Assembly: GCA_035378985.1 (NCBI GenBank)
Contig: DAOSUR010000001.1
Coordinates: 372,001 to 436,000 of the forward strand
DNA length: 64,000 nt
DNA from: Anaerohalosphaeraceae bacterium
GTDB lineage: Bacteria; Planctomycetota; Phycisphaerae; Sedimentisphaerales; Anaerohalosphaeraceae
Direction of reading: 5' to 3'
Shown here: in pieces, positions 15,168-24,488 of the stretch
How the letters are laid out: every line of letters starts with the position of its first letter
Numbering within the stretch: the first letter of the stretch is position 1
Notes under the pieces: model-generated
Database searches by the model: none
What the model was told of the DNA's origin: nothing
The model's input: only the letters and a program-made list of their open reading frames with translations
Program-made: the position numbers and the translations under genes

Positions 15168-17768
15168 ATGAGAAAAGACCGTCGTCAACATGATGGAGTT
15201 TTCCGCCGCACCCGGCTGCGGTTCTTTATCTTTGTCTGCTGCTGGATGACGGTGCATCCGGTGTTCGGCAGTCAAGAATGCATCGGCGTCAACTTCTTCG
15301 ACCCGGTCCAATCCTACCTCCAGACATTTACCTGCTGGGACGGCAACAAATCGTATGTGTACCTGGGAAGTCCGGCCACTTTCGTCCATTGCCAAAATGC
15401 CGTTCCGGTCAATATGTCCGTCGGCAGCGGCTCTTTGGTGCTCGAGAGCACTCTGCCGGGCGGATGGTGGAACATCCAGTTCAAACTCGACTGGGGCCAC
15501 TCGGTCAATCTGCTTCGGACCGCACCGAATCCGTTTCTGCATCTGCGGGTGAAATGGGGACAAGTCGCCCCGGGGGCTGATTTGCGAATCCGTCTCACAG
15601 ATGATCAGCAGATTCTGAATCTTTACCGAACCTACGCAGGCCAAAGCAGTATCTATTCAAGTCAGACGGCATCTGTTTTGCTTTCCAGTTATGTTCAGCC
15701 GTCCACCGTTCAATGGCAGAATGTCTATATCCCGATGTCCGATTTTCTGGCGGTTAATCCCAATCTGGACCTCACTCGCCTGAGTATCCTGACTCTCGAG
15801 GGGGCCGGCCGGTACAGTCAAACCAACACGCTCTATATTGAAAAGATGCGATTCGTGCCCGGCATCGACTGTGTCTATTCAGACATGGTGAAAGTCAACC
15901 AGCTTGGATATCGGCCCGACCAGAGGAAGCTGGCCGTGGTCAGCTATGAAGCCGGAGCGGTTTCTTCGCCACCGGCTTATTTCCAAGTCGTTGATGCAGC
16001 CGCCCAGCGCGCTGTTTATCAGGGTCCCCTTCTGCCGCAGGATGCCTGCGAAAGCAGCTGGAACTTGAGCGGGGACATTGTCTATCACGCCGATTTTACG
16101 GAAATAAATACACCGGGACGGTACTGGATTGAGGTGCCGGAAATCGGCCAGCGTTCACCGGTTTTTCTGATTCACCCCAAAACATTCAATCGGGCGTTCC
16201 GCGATGCCCTGCGTTTTTTCTACTATGCCCGAAGCGGCTATGAGATTGCCGAACCTTTTGCCGAAGGGCACAGCCGTCCCGCTATTTATGCCAACAATGA
16301 AACCTGCCGCTATGATTATGATGACAATAATCCTGCGAAAATGTACGACTACGACCCTCTGGACATCGGAATTGAAACGCGGGATGTCCGAGGCGGCTGG
16401 TTTGATGCGGGTGATCTGCACCTGGATGTCCACAACAATTTGGGTGCTCTGTGGTTTCTGCTGGAAACACTTCGAAGCTTCGGACGGAAAACAGGGCCGG
16501 GTGTGCTTCATCTTCCCGAATCCGACGGCTTAACCAATGACTTGATTCTGCTGATTCAGTATCAGCTCGAATGGTTCAAAAAGATGCAGAATCCGGACGG
16601 CAGCGTGCACTTTATTGTCATCACCAATGACGGAAATCTTCAACGGCAAACCGTTTCAGATGTTTCCAGCGGAGCGGCCTGCGTACTGGCGGCCGTTTTC
16701 GCCAAAGCATACAGCATTTTGGGAACCATCGAAGAAATGGAACCCTACGCCCAGGAACTGCTCAGCCGGGCCGAATTGTCGTGGGGGTGGCTGACCGCTC
16801 ACCCGAACACGTACAACCCGACCGGACCGAGCGGCAGCACCTGGTCCTACGGCATAACCAATGACCTGCCCTACCGGGGACTGGCGGCAGTGGAGCTGTA
16901 CATCGCCACCGGCAATTCAACCTATCGAACTTACTTTGAGAGTCAGTACAACTCGGCCTCCAATCCCAAACCCCTGAACGCATTCGGAGGAAACTCCTAC
17001 TACGGTTATATCGGACTGCTCGGGTCCAGCGCTATCAGCAAGGCCTATATGGACTACATCCGCACAGACCGTCCCGTCTCGAGCACAATCAAAAACGCCC
17101 TCATTCAATCGTTTCTGATGGAGGCCGACGCTCTGGTCAACCGCAGGGACTGCAATCCTTACAATATCCCGATGCTGATGTACAACGACCTGTACTGGGG
17201 CTCGAGCGGAATGCTGTGCGGCAATGCCTATGTACTGCTGTGGGCCTATGAGAGAACCGGCAGTCGAGCGTACCTGGACGCCGCTCTGGATGTGCTCGAC
17301 TGGATCGGCGGACGCAATCCTGTTTCGCGGGTCTTTATCACCGGCTTCGGAGACTATCTGCATGGAACAGACCTGTACTCCTTTTACTGGTTTGACCACC
17401 TCAATCCGGTCCCTGGATATCTGTGCGGAAACATCAATCACCATCTGAGTTTTCTCCAATCCTTCATCCGATACCCCTGGAAATGTTATATGAATCTCCA
17501 GAATGCAGGGCTGCTGGAGCCCTGTCTCCCCTGGCAGGCCCAGATGTGCTATCTGCTCGGCTATTTTGCCTCAGATTTGACCCGTTCGGCAGACCTGAAT
17601 GATGATGGGCAAATTGAACAGACTGACTGGTCTATTTTTACCCAATCCTGGCTGAGTGAGGACGGAGAATCCACCTGGAACCCCTTCTGCGACCTGAATG
17701 TCCCGCCGGACCAGCAGGTTGATATCAAAGACCTTTCGGTCTTCGTCAGCCAATGGCTGAATCCCTAA
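15168..17768 (+). CDS. Secreted GH9-family glycosidase with dockerin
   Basis: 866 residues; the ATG at 15168 is preceded directly by GGAGGGAAGG, so the in-frame GTG at 15153 is not used. An export segment lies at ~17-35. Residues ~36-230 are a beta-sandwich (CBM-like), then the CelD_N immunoglobulin-like domain starts at about 235 (VYSDMVKVNQLGYRPDQ). The GH9 catalytic barrel carries RGGWFDAGD near 408-416 with the base/nucleophile aspartates, and a late glutamate in LLEPCLPWQ that should be the acid. The C-terminus (~807-866) has two calcium-loop repeats (DLNDDGQIEQTDW, DLNVPPDQQVDIKDL), a type I dockerin-like pair. GH9 members are mostly endo-beta-glucanases, but neighbours suggest another glycan. 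Last enzyme of the rightward GH172 operon. Confidence 0.88.
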   Translation: MRKDRRQHDGVFRRTRLRFFIFVCCWMTVHPVFGSQECIGVNFFDPVQSYLQTFTCWDGNKSYVYLGSPATFVHCQNAVPVNMSVGSGSLVLESTLPGGWWNIQFKLDWGHSVNLLRTAPNPFLHLRVKWGQVAPGADLRIRLTDDQQILNLYRTYAGQSSIYSSQTASVLLSSYVQPSTVQWQNVYIPMSDFLAVNPNLDLTRLSILTLEGAGRYSQTNTLYIEKMRFVPGIDCVYSDMVKVNQLGYRPDQRKLAVVSYEAGAVSSPPAYFQVVDAAAQRAVYQGPLLPQDACESSWNLSGDIVYHADFTEINTPGRYWIEVPEIGQRSPVFLIHPKTFNRAFRDALRFFYYARSGYEIAEPFAEGHSRPAIYANNETCRYDYDDNNPAKMYDYDPLDIGIETRDVRGGWFDAGDLHLDVHNNLGALWFLLETLRSFGRKTGPGVLHLPESDGLTNDLILLIQYQLEWFKKMQNPDGSVHFIVITNDGNLQRQTVSDVSSGAACVLAAVFAKAYSILGTIEEMEPYAQELLSRAELSWGWLTAHPNTYNPTGPSGSTWSYGITNDLPYRGLAAVELYIATGNSTYRTYFESQYNSASNPKPLNAFGGNSYYGYIGLLGSSAISKAYMDYIRTDRPVSSTIKNALIQSFLMEADALVNRRDCNPYNIPMLMYNDLYWGSSGMLCGNAYVLLWAYERTGSRAYLDAALDVLDWIGGRNPVSRVFITGFGDYLHGTDLYSFYWFDHLNPVPGYLCGNINHHLSFLQSFIRYPWKCYMNLQNAGLLEPCLPWQAQMCYLLGYFASDLTRSADLNDDGQIEQTDWSIFTQSWLSEDGESTWNPFCDLNVPPDQQVDIKDLSVFVSQWLNP

Positions 17769-17802
17769 AAAATCCGTCTTCTTTGTCGTTTTCAGCAATG
17801 TG

Positions 17803-17820
17803 AGCACAAAGATTTGTGCT
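17803..17820. promoter_or_regulatory. Candidate LacI-family operator, copy 2 (perfect palindrome)
   Basis: AGCACAAA-GA-TTTGTGCT, a perfect eight-base inverted repeat around two bases. It ends six bases before a strong -35 box and stands in front of the phosphoesterase gene and the LacI-family regulator gene, which would make the regulator autoregulated. Centre lies about 51 bp upstream of the expected transcription start. Confidence 0.7.
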
Positions 17821-17826
17821 TTTTCA

Positions 17827-17856
17827 TTGACAAGTCCTTTCCCTGCACGCTATACT
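17827..17856 (+). promoter_or_regulatory. Sigma-70 promoter for phosphoesterase-lacI pair
   Basis: TTGACA at 17827-17832 (consensus -35), an 18-bp spacer, and TATACT at 17851-17856. The expected start is near 17863, giving a leader of about 26 bases that includes GAGG eight bases before the ATG at 17889. Confidence 0.75.
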
Positions 17857-17888
17857 GCCGAAAACCCGAAAAAATCGAGGCACAAAAA

Positions 17889-18893
17889 ATGGTGAATACT
17901 TTTGTCTGGTATCTGGGGGTGCTTGGAGCCGTGTTTTCAGGCCAATGGTACATTCAGACAGAAAATGTCGAAATTCCCTCTTCTTTTGAAGATTCCTGGT
18001 CGCTGGTGATTTTGCCGGATGTGCAGTACTACAACGACACCTATCCCGGACTTTTTGAACTCCAGACCCAGTGGATTCGCAATCAGGCCCAGAAACTCCA
18101 AATCCAATACGTTCTGCTTCCGGGCGACCTTACAAACACCAACAGTGACAAAGAATGGGAAAATGCCTCCTGTGCACTGGGAATACTGGATGGGACAATT
18201 CCGTATGCAATGTGCACCGGCAATCACGACTGCGGTCCCGGCGGCAATGCCGCCGACCGAAGCACAGGGTTGGACCGATACTTTCCTTATGAACGGCTTG
18301 CCGGCTGGTCCGGACTGACAGGTGTAAAAACCGCCAGTCAAACGACGAATTCCTATCACCTTTTTGAAGCGCCGGGCTCCAGCCGGTGGCTGATTCTGAC
18401 GCTCGAATGGGCTCCGACGGATGAAACGCTGCAATGGGCCTCCGAGATTCTCACAAAATACGCAGACCGAAACGCCATCCTCATCCTTCACGCGTATTTG
18501 TACTACGACGACAGCCGGTATGACTGGAAAACCAAAGGAGACAAACAGGAGTGGAATCCGCACTCCTATCCGACCCAGCCGGCAGGCAATGACGGCCAGG
18601 AAATCTGGGACAAACTGATCCGAAAGCACGACAACGTTTTTCTGGTTGTCAGCGGACACGTGATCGGAGACGGGACAGGACTTTTGATTTCCCCAACCGA
18701 CAACGGAGCGCCCGTGATTCAGATGCTGGTCAATTATCAATCCCCAATTCGAGAAATCGGCGGACAGGCCTGGCTTCGCGTGCTGACATTCCGCAAAGAT
18801 TTGAAGAAAATTACGTGCTGGTCGTACAGCCCCCTGCTGAAACAAACAAGGTCGGAAGCAGACCAGCTGTTCGAATTGAAGCGGAGTGAGTAA
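17889..18893 (+). CDS. Calcineurin-like metallophosphoesterase, probably exported
   Basis: 334 residues; the ATG at 17889 has GAGG eight bases upstream and sits behind a clear promoter, so the longer in-frame reading from 17814 (which would start inside the operator) is rejected. A short hydrophobic N-terminus (FVWYLGVLGAVFSG) looks like a weak signal sequence. The metallophosphoesterase blocks are LPDVQ, LLPGDLTN, CTGNHDCG, LILHAY and SGHVIGDG; the first block has Gln where His is common and the histidine of the fourth block is kept. Substrate unknown. It is not closely similar to the Tat-type phosphoesterase at 4987. The LacI-family regulator gene follows after 26 bp and is probably cotranscribed. 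Confidence 0.8.
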   Translation: MVNTFVWYLGVLGAVFSGQWYIQTENVEIPSSFEDSWSLVILPDVQYYNDTYPGLFELQTQWIRNQAQKLQIQYVLLPGDLTNTNSDKEWENASCALGILDGTIPYAMCTGNHDCGPGGNAADRSTGLDRYFPYERLAGWSGLTGVKTASQTTNSYHLFEAPGSSRWLILTLEWAPTDETLQWASEILTKYADRNAILILHAYLYYDDSRYDWKTKGDKQEWNPHSYPTQPAGNDGQEIWDKLIRKHDNVFLVVSGHVIGDGTGLLISPTDNGAPVIQMLVNYQSPIREIGGQAWLRVLTFRKDLKKITCWSYSPLLKQTRSEADQLFELKRSE

Positions 18894-18919
18894 CAAGCGA
18901 AAAACAAAAGATTTAGATT

Positions 18920-19981
18920 ATGTCGGTCACACTAAAAGAAATCGCTTATTATGCAGGAGTGGATGTATCGGTCGTGTCGCGTGTGCTGAACAACAAGGCC
19001 GACCAGTACCGTATCAGCCGCCGCTGTCAGGAAAAGGTTAAAAAGATTGCTCTTGAGCTGGGATATATCCCGAACGCCTATGCCGTCGGCGTCAAAACGG
19101 GACAATTTAACTGTGTGGCTCTGCTCCACGGCGACTTTACAAACAAAAGTTATCTGCCTGAAAAGCTGCTGTGCGAAATCCACCTGAATCTGGAAAAGCA
19201 GGGCAAACACCTGCTGCTGGCGCGAGTGCCGAAAGAGACCGTCAAAGAACAGGAACTGCCGATGATATTCCGTTCTCTGATGGCGGAAGGGCTGATTGTC
19301 AACTTCTTCCAGGACATGCCTCCCAAGGTTCGGAAGGCCATTCACGACACCCAGATGCCGAAAATCTGGCTCAATGACAAACTGGAATACGATGCAGTGT
19401 ATCCGGACAGCTTTGCGGCCGCCAAACGGGCCACAGAATACCTGATTGGACTGGGACATCGAAAAATCTGCTATTGCGATATCTACTCGTACAACCAAAA
19501 ACCCAACGCCCATTACAGTGCCGCCGACCGTCGAGGCGGCTACCAGCAGGCCATGCAGGAAGCGGGATTGGCTCCGTATGACATTACTCCTTCTGCAGAA
19601 TTGAAACTGGAGGAATCCATCGACAAACAGACGGAATTTTTCTACTCGGTCCTCAAAAAACCTGAACGTCCGACGGCAATGCTGTTTTACTGGGGCTATT
19701 CCATTCCGGCGATTTTTGCGGTTGCAGCCCGGCTGAATCTTCAAATCCCGCGTGATTTGTCGGTGATTACGTTCGCCGGTGAAACAGACCAGCGTGTCGG
19801 TTTGTGTTCGACCGCGATTATTGAACCGGAAACTGATATGGCACGCGAAGCGGTTGCGATGCTTCGGAAAAAGATCAAACACAAAGATACCCCCCTTCCT
19901 TCCAAGCGGTTAGACTACCACTTTCTTGATATGAAAACCTGTGCAAAACCGAACGAATCAACACTTGAAAAATCTTTGTGA
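18920..19981 (+). CDS. LacI-family transcriptional regulator
   Basis: 353 residues. Residues 1-50 form the LacI helix-turn-helix (VTLKEIAYYAGVDVSVVSRVLN), followed by a hinge segment GYIPNAYAVGVKTG, then a periplasmic-binding-protein-like effector domain (VALLHGDFTN; ATEYLIGLGHRKICYCDI; DRRGGYQQAMQEAG; DLSVITFAG). Such proteins bind palindromic operators as dimers and release or bind DNA on sensing a sugar. The hinge lacks the Leu that usually wedges a central CpG, and the proposed operators have AG/GA/CT centres, which fits. The Shine-Dalgarno is weak. Three candidate operators in this window (10290, 17803, 20160) point to control of both glycosidase operons, of this gene itself and of the prepilin locus. 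Confidence 0.9.
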   Translation: MSVTLKEIAYYAGVDVSVVSRVLNNKADQYRISRRCQEKVKKIALELGYIPNAYAVGVKTGQFNCVALLHGDFTNKSYLPEKLLCEIHLNLEKQGKHLLLARVPKETVKEQELPMIFRSLMAEGLIVNFFQDMPPKVRKAIHDTQMPKIWLNDKLEYDAVYPDSFAAAKRATEYLIGLGHRKICYCDIYSYNQKPNAHYSAADRRGGYQQAMQEAGLAPYDITPSAELKLEESIDKQTEFFYSVLKKPERPTAMLFYWGYSIPAIFAVAARLNLQIPRDLSVITFAGETDQRVGLCSTAIIEPETDMAREAVAMLRKKIKHKDTPLPSKRLDYHFLDMKTCAKPNESTLEKSL

Positions 19982-20059
19982 ATTCGGTCTTTTATATCGT
20001 CTTATAATATTGCGGATTGATGCTCCAGGAGGCCCCTTTTTTCGGACGAACGTATGCAG

Positions 20060-20109
20060 AAATCCGGCAGAGAACCCCATCGTTTTCCGCGAACGAATCT
20101 TCCGGATTT
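20060..20109 (+). terminator. Possible weak hairpin after lacI
   Basis: AAATCCGG (20060-20067) pairs perfectly with CCGGATTT (20102-20109) across a 34-base loop, followed only by a short T run. It may end the phosphoesterase-lacI transcript before the next promoter. The 298-bp gap 19982-20279 also holds the operator and promoter listed next; the rest shows nothing I can interpret. Confidence 0.25.
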
Positions 20110-20159
20110 TATCCGACATTCGGGGAGCAAACCGAGGGGATGTGTTTTTTGGCAATTGC

Positions 20160-20177
20160 TGCACAAAAGTTTGTGCA
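20160..20177. promoter_or_regulatory. Candidate LacI-family operator, copy 3 (perfect palindrome)
   Basis: TGCACAAA-AG-TTTGTGCA, a perfect eight-base inverted repeat around two bases, ending nine bases before the -35 box at 20187. It is the most symmetrical copy and lies in front of the prepilin-like gene, about 53 bp upstream of the expected transcription start. Confidence 0.7.
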
Positions 20178-20186
20178 AAAAATATA

Positions 20187-20215
20187 TTGACTGAAAATAT
20201 TTGCGATGATATAAT
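20187..20215 (+). promoter_or_regulatory. Sigma-70 promoter for the prepilin-like gene
   Basis: TTGACT at 20187-20192, a 17-bp spacer and a perfect TATAAT at 20210-20215. The expected start is near 20222, giving a leader of about 58 bases before the ATG at 20280. Confidence 0.78.
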
Positions 20216-20279
20216 TCAGTCAAAGTACAGTGCTGACGGAAGTGCCTGTACAAAACCTTTCAAAACGGGGAATGGAAAG

Positions 20280-21122
20280 ATGCGGAAAGCCACAAAAGGG
20301 TTTACGCTGATAGAACTGCTGGTTGTCATCTCCATCATCGCTCTTCTGATGGGAATTATCGTTCCCGCCCTGTCCCGCGTGAAACTGTCTGCCCAAACGC
20401 TGATTTGCTCAACCAATCTGAAGAACTACGGCACCGCCCTGCAGGGTTATGCCCAGGACAACAATCACAAAGCACCGTTTGCCGTGTACTGGCTTTACTC
20501 ACGGCGGACCCTCAACAACGGGGCCTGTCCGGCCGTATGCCGATGGCACTACACAAAGGACTGGCCGGACGGTTCCTTCTGGCCGTATGTGGCGGACAAA
20601 AATGTGCATATGTGCCCGACATTTAAGTCGTATGCCCTGCGGGAGGGCTGCTCCCAGTGCGGTGCACCGGAGACAACTACGGTACCGTTCAACCCGATGT
20701 ACAGCTATTCGATGAATTATTTTCTTGGCTTTGACTGGGAAACGGGTTTGCGAATCACTTTTTCAACAGCTTACGAAAAAGAGGTTTCGCTGAAACTGAC
20801 CCGCGTGACTCGGCCTGCTCAGTGCTTTGCTTTTTCCGAAGAAAATTTGTGGACCTTGAACATAGACAACGGATACCGCGAAAACTACAGCCGGGCTGTT
20901 TTGAACGACAACGCCCTGTGGATGGCTCCGAATCCCGGCCGCAGTACGGACAATATCGCCACGTATCACAACGTGAATCTTGCGCAGAAAAATGAAGGCA
21001 AGGCCAACCTGGTTTTCGTGGACGGTCATGTAGAAACCATGCGCGGCCTGCCGGAAGAGAAGGCCTATCTTCAATACGCCAAGCCGTATCAGGGGCATGA
21101 AAATTTAAATCCAATCTGGTAA
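20280..21122 (+). CDS. Type II secretion-like prepilin with H-X9-DG-type C-terminus
   Basis: 280 residues. The start at 20280 follows GGAAAG and gives the short basic leader MRKATK before GFTLIELLVVISIIALLMGI, the classic class III prepilin cleavage and hydrophobic helix (cut between G and F). The C-terminal region (KANLVFVDGHVETM) matches the short DG-containing motif typical of the very large family of planctomycete/Lentisphaerae pseudopilin-like proteins. These are thought to be assembled or exported by a type II/IV pilus machine and are often scattered near glycan-degradation genes; their precise function is unknown. It has its own promoter and operator and lies 61 bp ahead of the LamG/dockerin protein, so it may be cotranscribed with it. 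Confidence 0.85.
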   Translation: MRKATKGFTLIELLVVISIIALLMGIIVPALSRVKLSAQTLICSTNLKNYGTALQGYAQDNNHKAPFAVYWLYSRRTLNNGACPAVCRWHYTKDWPDGSFWPYVADKNVHMCPTFKSYALREGCSQCGAPETTTVPFNPMYSYSMNYFLGFDWETGLRITFSTAYEKEVSLKLTRVTRPAQCFAFSEENLWTLNIDNGYRENYSRAVLNDNALWMAPNPGRSTDNIATYHNVNLAQKNEGKANLVFVDGHVETMRGLPEEKAYLQYAKPYQGHENLNPIW

Positions 21123-21183
21123 GACCACCTTCCGTTAAAACCGTGGTGAAACCATTAACCCATAGTGAATCAGGAGATTTGGA

Positions 21184-24100
21184 ATGATGAAAAGAGCGTT
21201 GGGGGTTTTGGCTTTCGTCGTACTCGCCGCTTCCGTAAGAGCTGAACTGGCTGCCTACTGGCCGCTGAATGAAGGAAGCGGAACGACCGCTCTTGATGCA
21301 AGCGGAAAAGGATTGAACGCCTCTCTTCGTGCCGTGGACGGCATTCACAAGCCGCAATGGACGGCCGGTCCGGGAGGTACCGGAACGGCTTTGCTGTTCA
21401 ATCCCGTTCTGGATGACCCCAATCAAATCAATTTTCTCTATGTGGACCCGAATGACGCCCACAGCGACCCGAATGTCTTCGACCTCGGGAATGCTTTCAC
21501 GATTTCGATGTGGGTCCGGCGAGACAATGCTCCCGGAACAGACTGGGGGTATCTGGTGTACACCGATGCTTATGACGTGGAACTGGCCCGAAACCCCAAC
21601 GGCACCGGTGATGACCTTCTGGACTACTTTTGGTCGGAATCCTATTCGGCCTGGCGTCAGAACATCGGAACTGAAACGGCGGAACAGACTTTAGGCAGCT
21701 GGTACCATCTGGCAATCACGTACGACAAACTTGTACTTCGAAAATATATAAACGGAACGCTTCAGTTTACCTCCCGCTATATCGCCCCGAAGGTTCCCGT
21801 CGCTAAATCTCCCTTATACATTGCGTCCCGAGCCGGCCTGTCCGGAGCGTTTTCCGGCGCTTTGGATGAAATCGCCGTCTGGTGCGGCTCGTACCTGCCC
21901 GCCGGTGAAGTGGCCAAACTGGCGAACAAGACAGCCACTCCTCTGACAGTGTCCTCTGTTCAGCCGCTTCCGGACAGTTATTTCACCCGTGAAACGCGCC
22001 TGGCTTGGAACTCCAGCGGGTGGCGGCTCCTGTACGGACCTTCATTCTCGTCGTTTGATTACTGGCCCGGCGAGAATATCAATATCAGCAGCAACAACAC
22101 GGCTTCCGTGTGGTACATCAAAGATGCAGAACTGCCGGGCTGGCCTGTTTCGATCATGATTCCGGGCGGACACTATGCCCTTTGGAGTGACGGCCAGCAG
22201 TGGTATCGATTTGTGAACATTCTCCCGGGTGAAACCTACTACACCAAAGCCGCCCGAGATGTCCAAAAGTTCGGAATGGCGTGGATTGACCCGTCGTGGA
22301 GCGGTCGCGACCCGCAAACGGCTGTGTTTGCCCCCTATATTACCTCGGGCATTGCCATCTGCATCCCGAGCAACGGCGGGTATCAGGAATTCGTCAGTCC
22401 CACGCACGGCTGGCTGTCCAAAAACTTTTTCAAGACCTATGCACGCGTGGCTGCCGTCAATGGAAATGGAGCCAGTCTGCTTGTCCGATCCTACAGCTAT
22501 ACGGACGGCACCGACCCGATGAATCCTGCCAATCTGACCTATTTGGGTGAGGTTCGTCTGCCGCTGACAAAACCGGATTATGTCTGGCAGGAACTGAAAT
22601 TTGCCTATCCGAAACCTTATCCGGGTTCTTCAAAGAAAGTCTGGACGGAGATTTCGATTGTCGGAGGTCAACCCGATACCCGTGTGTATATTGACGAGTT
22701 CAACCCGATTTCCGATCAAGCCAATACCTCTCAGCATTATCCGACCTATCTGCCGGGAGATTATGACCGGGATACGATTGTCAACAGCGAAGACCTTATA
22801 ACGCTCGGAGAAGGCTGGATGGACAGCGCCAATGTTCAGGAACCGCGCAACACCGGCCTGCTGATGAACGGCGACTTCTTCTACGACCTGTCGCTGCTGG
22901 ACCCGGCGGCAGCCGAACCGAAACTTTCCGTCAATCCGACCGGCTGGACTTTTGTCGGCGGCAGCAGCGGGGAGAAAGGGATTTACCTGGTTCATAAACC
23001 CGGCGCCACGAACATCGGCGTAATGAACTACAGCCAGCCCGTTCTGGCCCCGCTGGGAGGAACGGTAGCGGCCTACACCAATGACCCTGCGGCGGTCCTT
23101 CAGCAGACCGCCGGCACACCCGCAGCCGCCGGACAAACCTACTATGCAATGGCTTATGTGATGGCCAAAGACTGGGACGGCTGGAAAGATACGGTCACGC
23201 TGACCCTTCAAATCGACGGCCAGGCGGTTGCCTCCTTCAAGCGTCCGCTCTCGCGGAATCGGTGGCGTCCGATTTACGGAACGTATACGGCAACAGCGGC
23301 GGATGCCGGCAAGCCGATTACCGTGCAGCTCTCTTACGAAAACACACATACAGCGGAAATCCAGCAGCCGGGGATTGTCTACATCGGATACGTCTATCTG
23401 GACACCCAGATGCCGACAGACTGGCCGGAAAGCAGAGACAATCTGCTGGCCAACGGCGGATTTGAAGAAATCGAGTGGATGATCGGAACGCCTTACGAAA
23501 GTGTCTATAACAGCATTATGAAATCAGACAACTGGGGCGCCTGGTTTGTGGACAACATCCCGGCTCCGCCCGGCTGGCTGTTTGAAGTACCTGCGGACTT
23601 CAATGAAGCCGACCAGGGCGGCATTTGGGCGGCGGGCCTTTACGGCAGTCCGCTTCCAACTCCCGGAATGAATGATGTGTGCATTTACACATCCGAGACC
23701 CTGGTGCTCGGACAGGTCGTCGGCCCCCTCCAGAGCGGAATGACGTACTACCTTGATATGGCCTGCGCTGTCAACAGCAGCGAGTACGGTGCAACCGCCT
23801 GGCCGAATCCGGCCCCGAAAATGCACCTGGAACTGTGGCGAATTCCGGCCGGAGTCACAGACGGAGCCGTGATTCACGCAGCCATCCAAAGCGGCAATCC
23901 GAACTATGTGAAAATCGCCGAGGCCGCTGCGGATGCCACCGGGAATCTGTCCGGCGGCACCGGCATCCTGGCGTCCAAGTGGCAGATGGTCGGCACAACC
24001 TATACCGCCTCCAGCGCCGATACAAACGTCTATGTTCGGGTCTATGGAACCGGCGGAGCCGCCTCTATGCCGGAGTTTGCCTTCAGCGATGTGTATTTGT

Positions 24101-24336
24101 CCACCCAGAAACGGCTGGTACCGGGCGGCGGGCTGACGTTCAACATCGCATCCGGAATGGAGTATGAGACAGCCGAACCGTATACATGCACGCATGCGGT
24201 GTTGATGGGGCTGCCGGCTCCGGAGGCGGATTTGAACGGAGACTGCTATGTCAACATGAACGACCTGGTACTCTTCGCCGAAAGCTGGCTCCGCAAGTGG
24301 TTCAACAACATCAGCGGCGTTGCTCCATGGGAATAA
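21184..24336 (+). CDS. Very large secreted LamG-domain protein with dockerin-like repeats
   Basis: 1050 residues with a signal peptide (MMKRALGVLAFVVLAASVRA); AGGAG lies seven bases before the first ATG. Residues ~20-250 are a laminin-G/concanavalin-like sandwich (AAYWPLNEGSGTTALDASG ... ALDEIAVW). A calcium-loop segment of dockerin type is found in the middle (~525-550, DYDRDTIVNSEDL) and another at the C-terminus (~1015-1040, DLNGDCYVNMNDLVLFAESW). Two beta-sandwich units resembling CBM4/9-like modules surround the middle (LLMNGDFFYDLSLL and LLANGGFEEI begin each). No catalytic domain is recognised, so a glycan-binding or scaffold role outside the cell is likely. It lies between the prepilin-like gene and a PEP-CTERM LamG protein, and may form a surface assembly with them. 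Confidence 0.8.
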   Translation: MMKRALGVLAFVVLAASVRAELAAYWPLNEGSGTTALDASGKGLNASLRAVDGIHKPQWTAGPGGTGTALLFNPVLDDPNQINFLYVDPNDAHSDPNVFDLGNAFTISMWVRRDNAPGTDWGYLVYTDAYDVELARNPNGTGDDLLDYFWSESYSAWRQNIGTETAEQTLGSWYHLAITYDKLVLRKYINGTLQFTSRYIAPKVPVAKSPLYIASRAGLSGAFSGALDEIAVWCGSYLPAGEVAKLANKTATPLTVSSVQPLPDSYFTRETRLAWNSSGWRLLYGPSFSSFDYWPGENINISSNNTASVWYIKDAELPGWPVSIMIPGGHYALWSDGQQWYRFVNILPGETYYTKAARDVQKFGMAWIDPSWSGRDPQTAVFAPYITSGIAICIPSNGGYQEFVSPTHGWLSKNFFKTYARVAAVNGNGASLLVRSYSYTDGTDPMNPANLTYLGEVRLPLTKPDYVWQELKFAYPKPYPGSSKKVWTEISIVGGQPDTRVYIDEFNPISDQANTSQHYPTYLPGDYDRDTIVNSEDLITLGEGWMDSANVQEPRNTGLLMNGDFFYDLSLLDPAAAEPKLSVNPTGWTFVGGSSGEKGIYLVHKPGATNIGVMNYSQPVLAPLGGTVAAYTNDPAAVLQQTAGTPAAAGQTYYAMAYVMAKDWDGWKDTVTLTLQIDGQAVASFKRPLSRNRWRPIYGTYTATAADAGKPITVQLSYENTHTAEIQQPGIVYIGYVYLDTQMPTDWPESRDNLLANGGFEEIEWMIGTPYESVYNSIMKSDNWGAWFVDNIPAPPGWLFEVPADFNEADQGGIWAAGLYGSPLPTPGMNDVCIYTSETLVLGQVVGPLQSGMTYYLDMACAVNSSEYGATAWPNPAPKMHLELWRIPAGVTDGAVIHAAIQSGNPNYVKIAEAAADATGNLSGGTGILASKWQMVGTTYTASSADTNVYVRVYGTGGAASMPEFAFSDVYLSTQKRLVPGGGLTFNIASGMEYETAEPYTCTHAVLMGLPAPEADLNGDCYVNMNDLVLFAESWLRKWFNNISGVAPWE

Positions 24337-24488
24337 CAAAAACAATCTGAAAACGGTCCGGCACAGCAGGAATGCCTTCGTGTGGAGTGTGTGAAAAAGC
24401 AGCCGGACGAACCGATAACAAAAACAAGAACGTTTCCGACAGCGGAAATGAGAAAACAAATGAACCTTATTTGTGTGGAGGAAAGACG

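Noticed and set aside
24426..24460. Small hairpin TTTCCG-ACAG-CGGAAA before the PEP-CTERM gene at 24489
   Set aside because: A six-base stem without a T run; too short to call a terminator or riboswitch.
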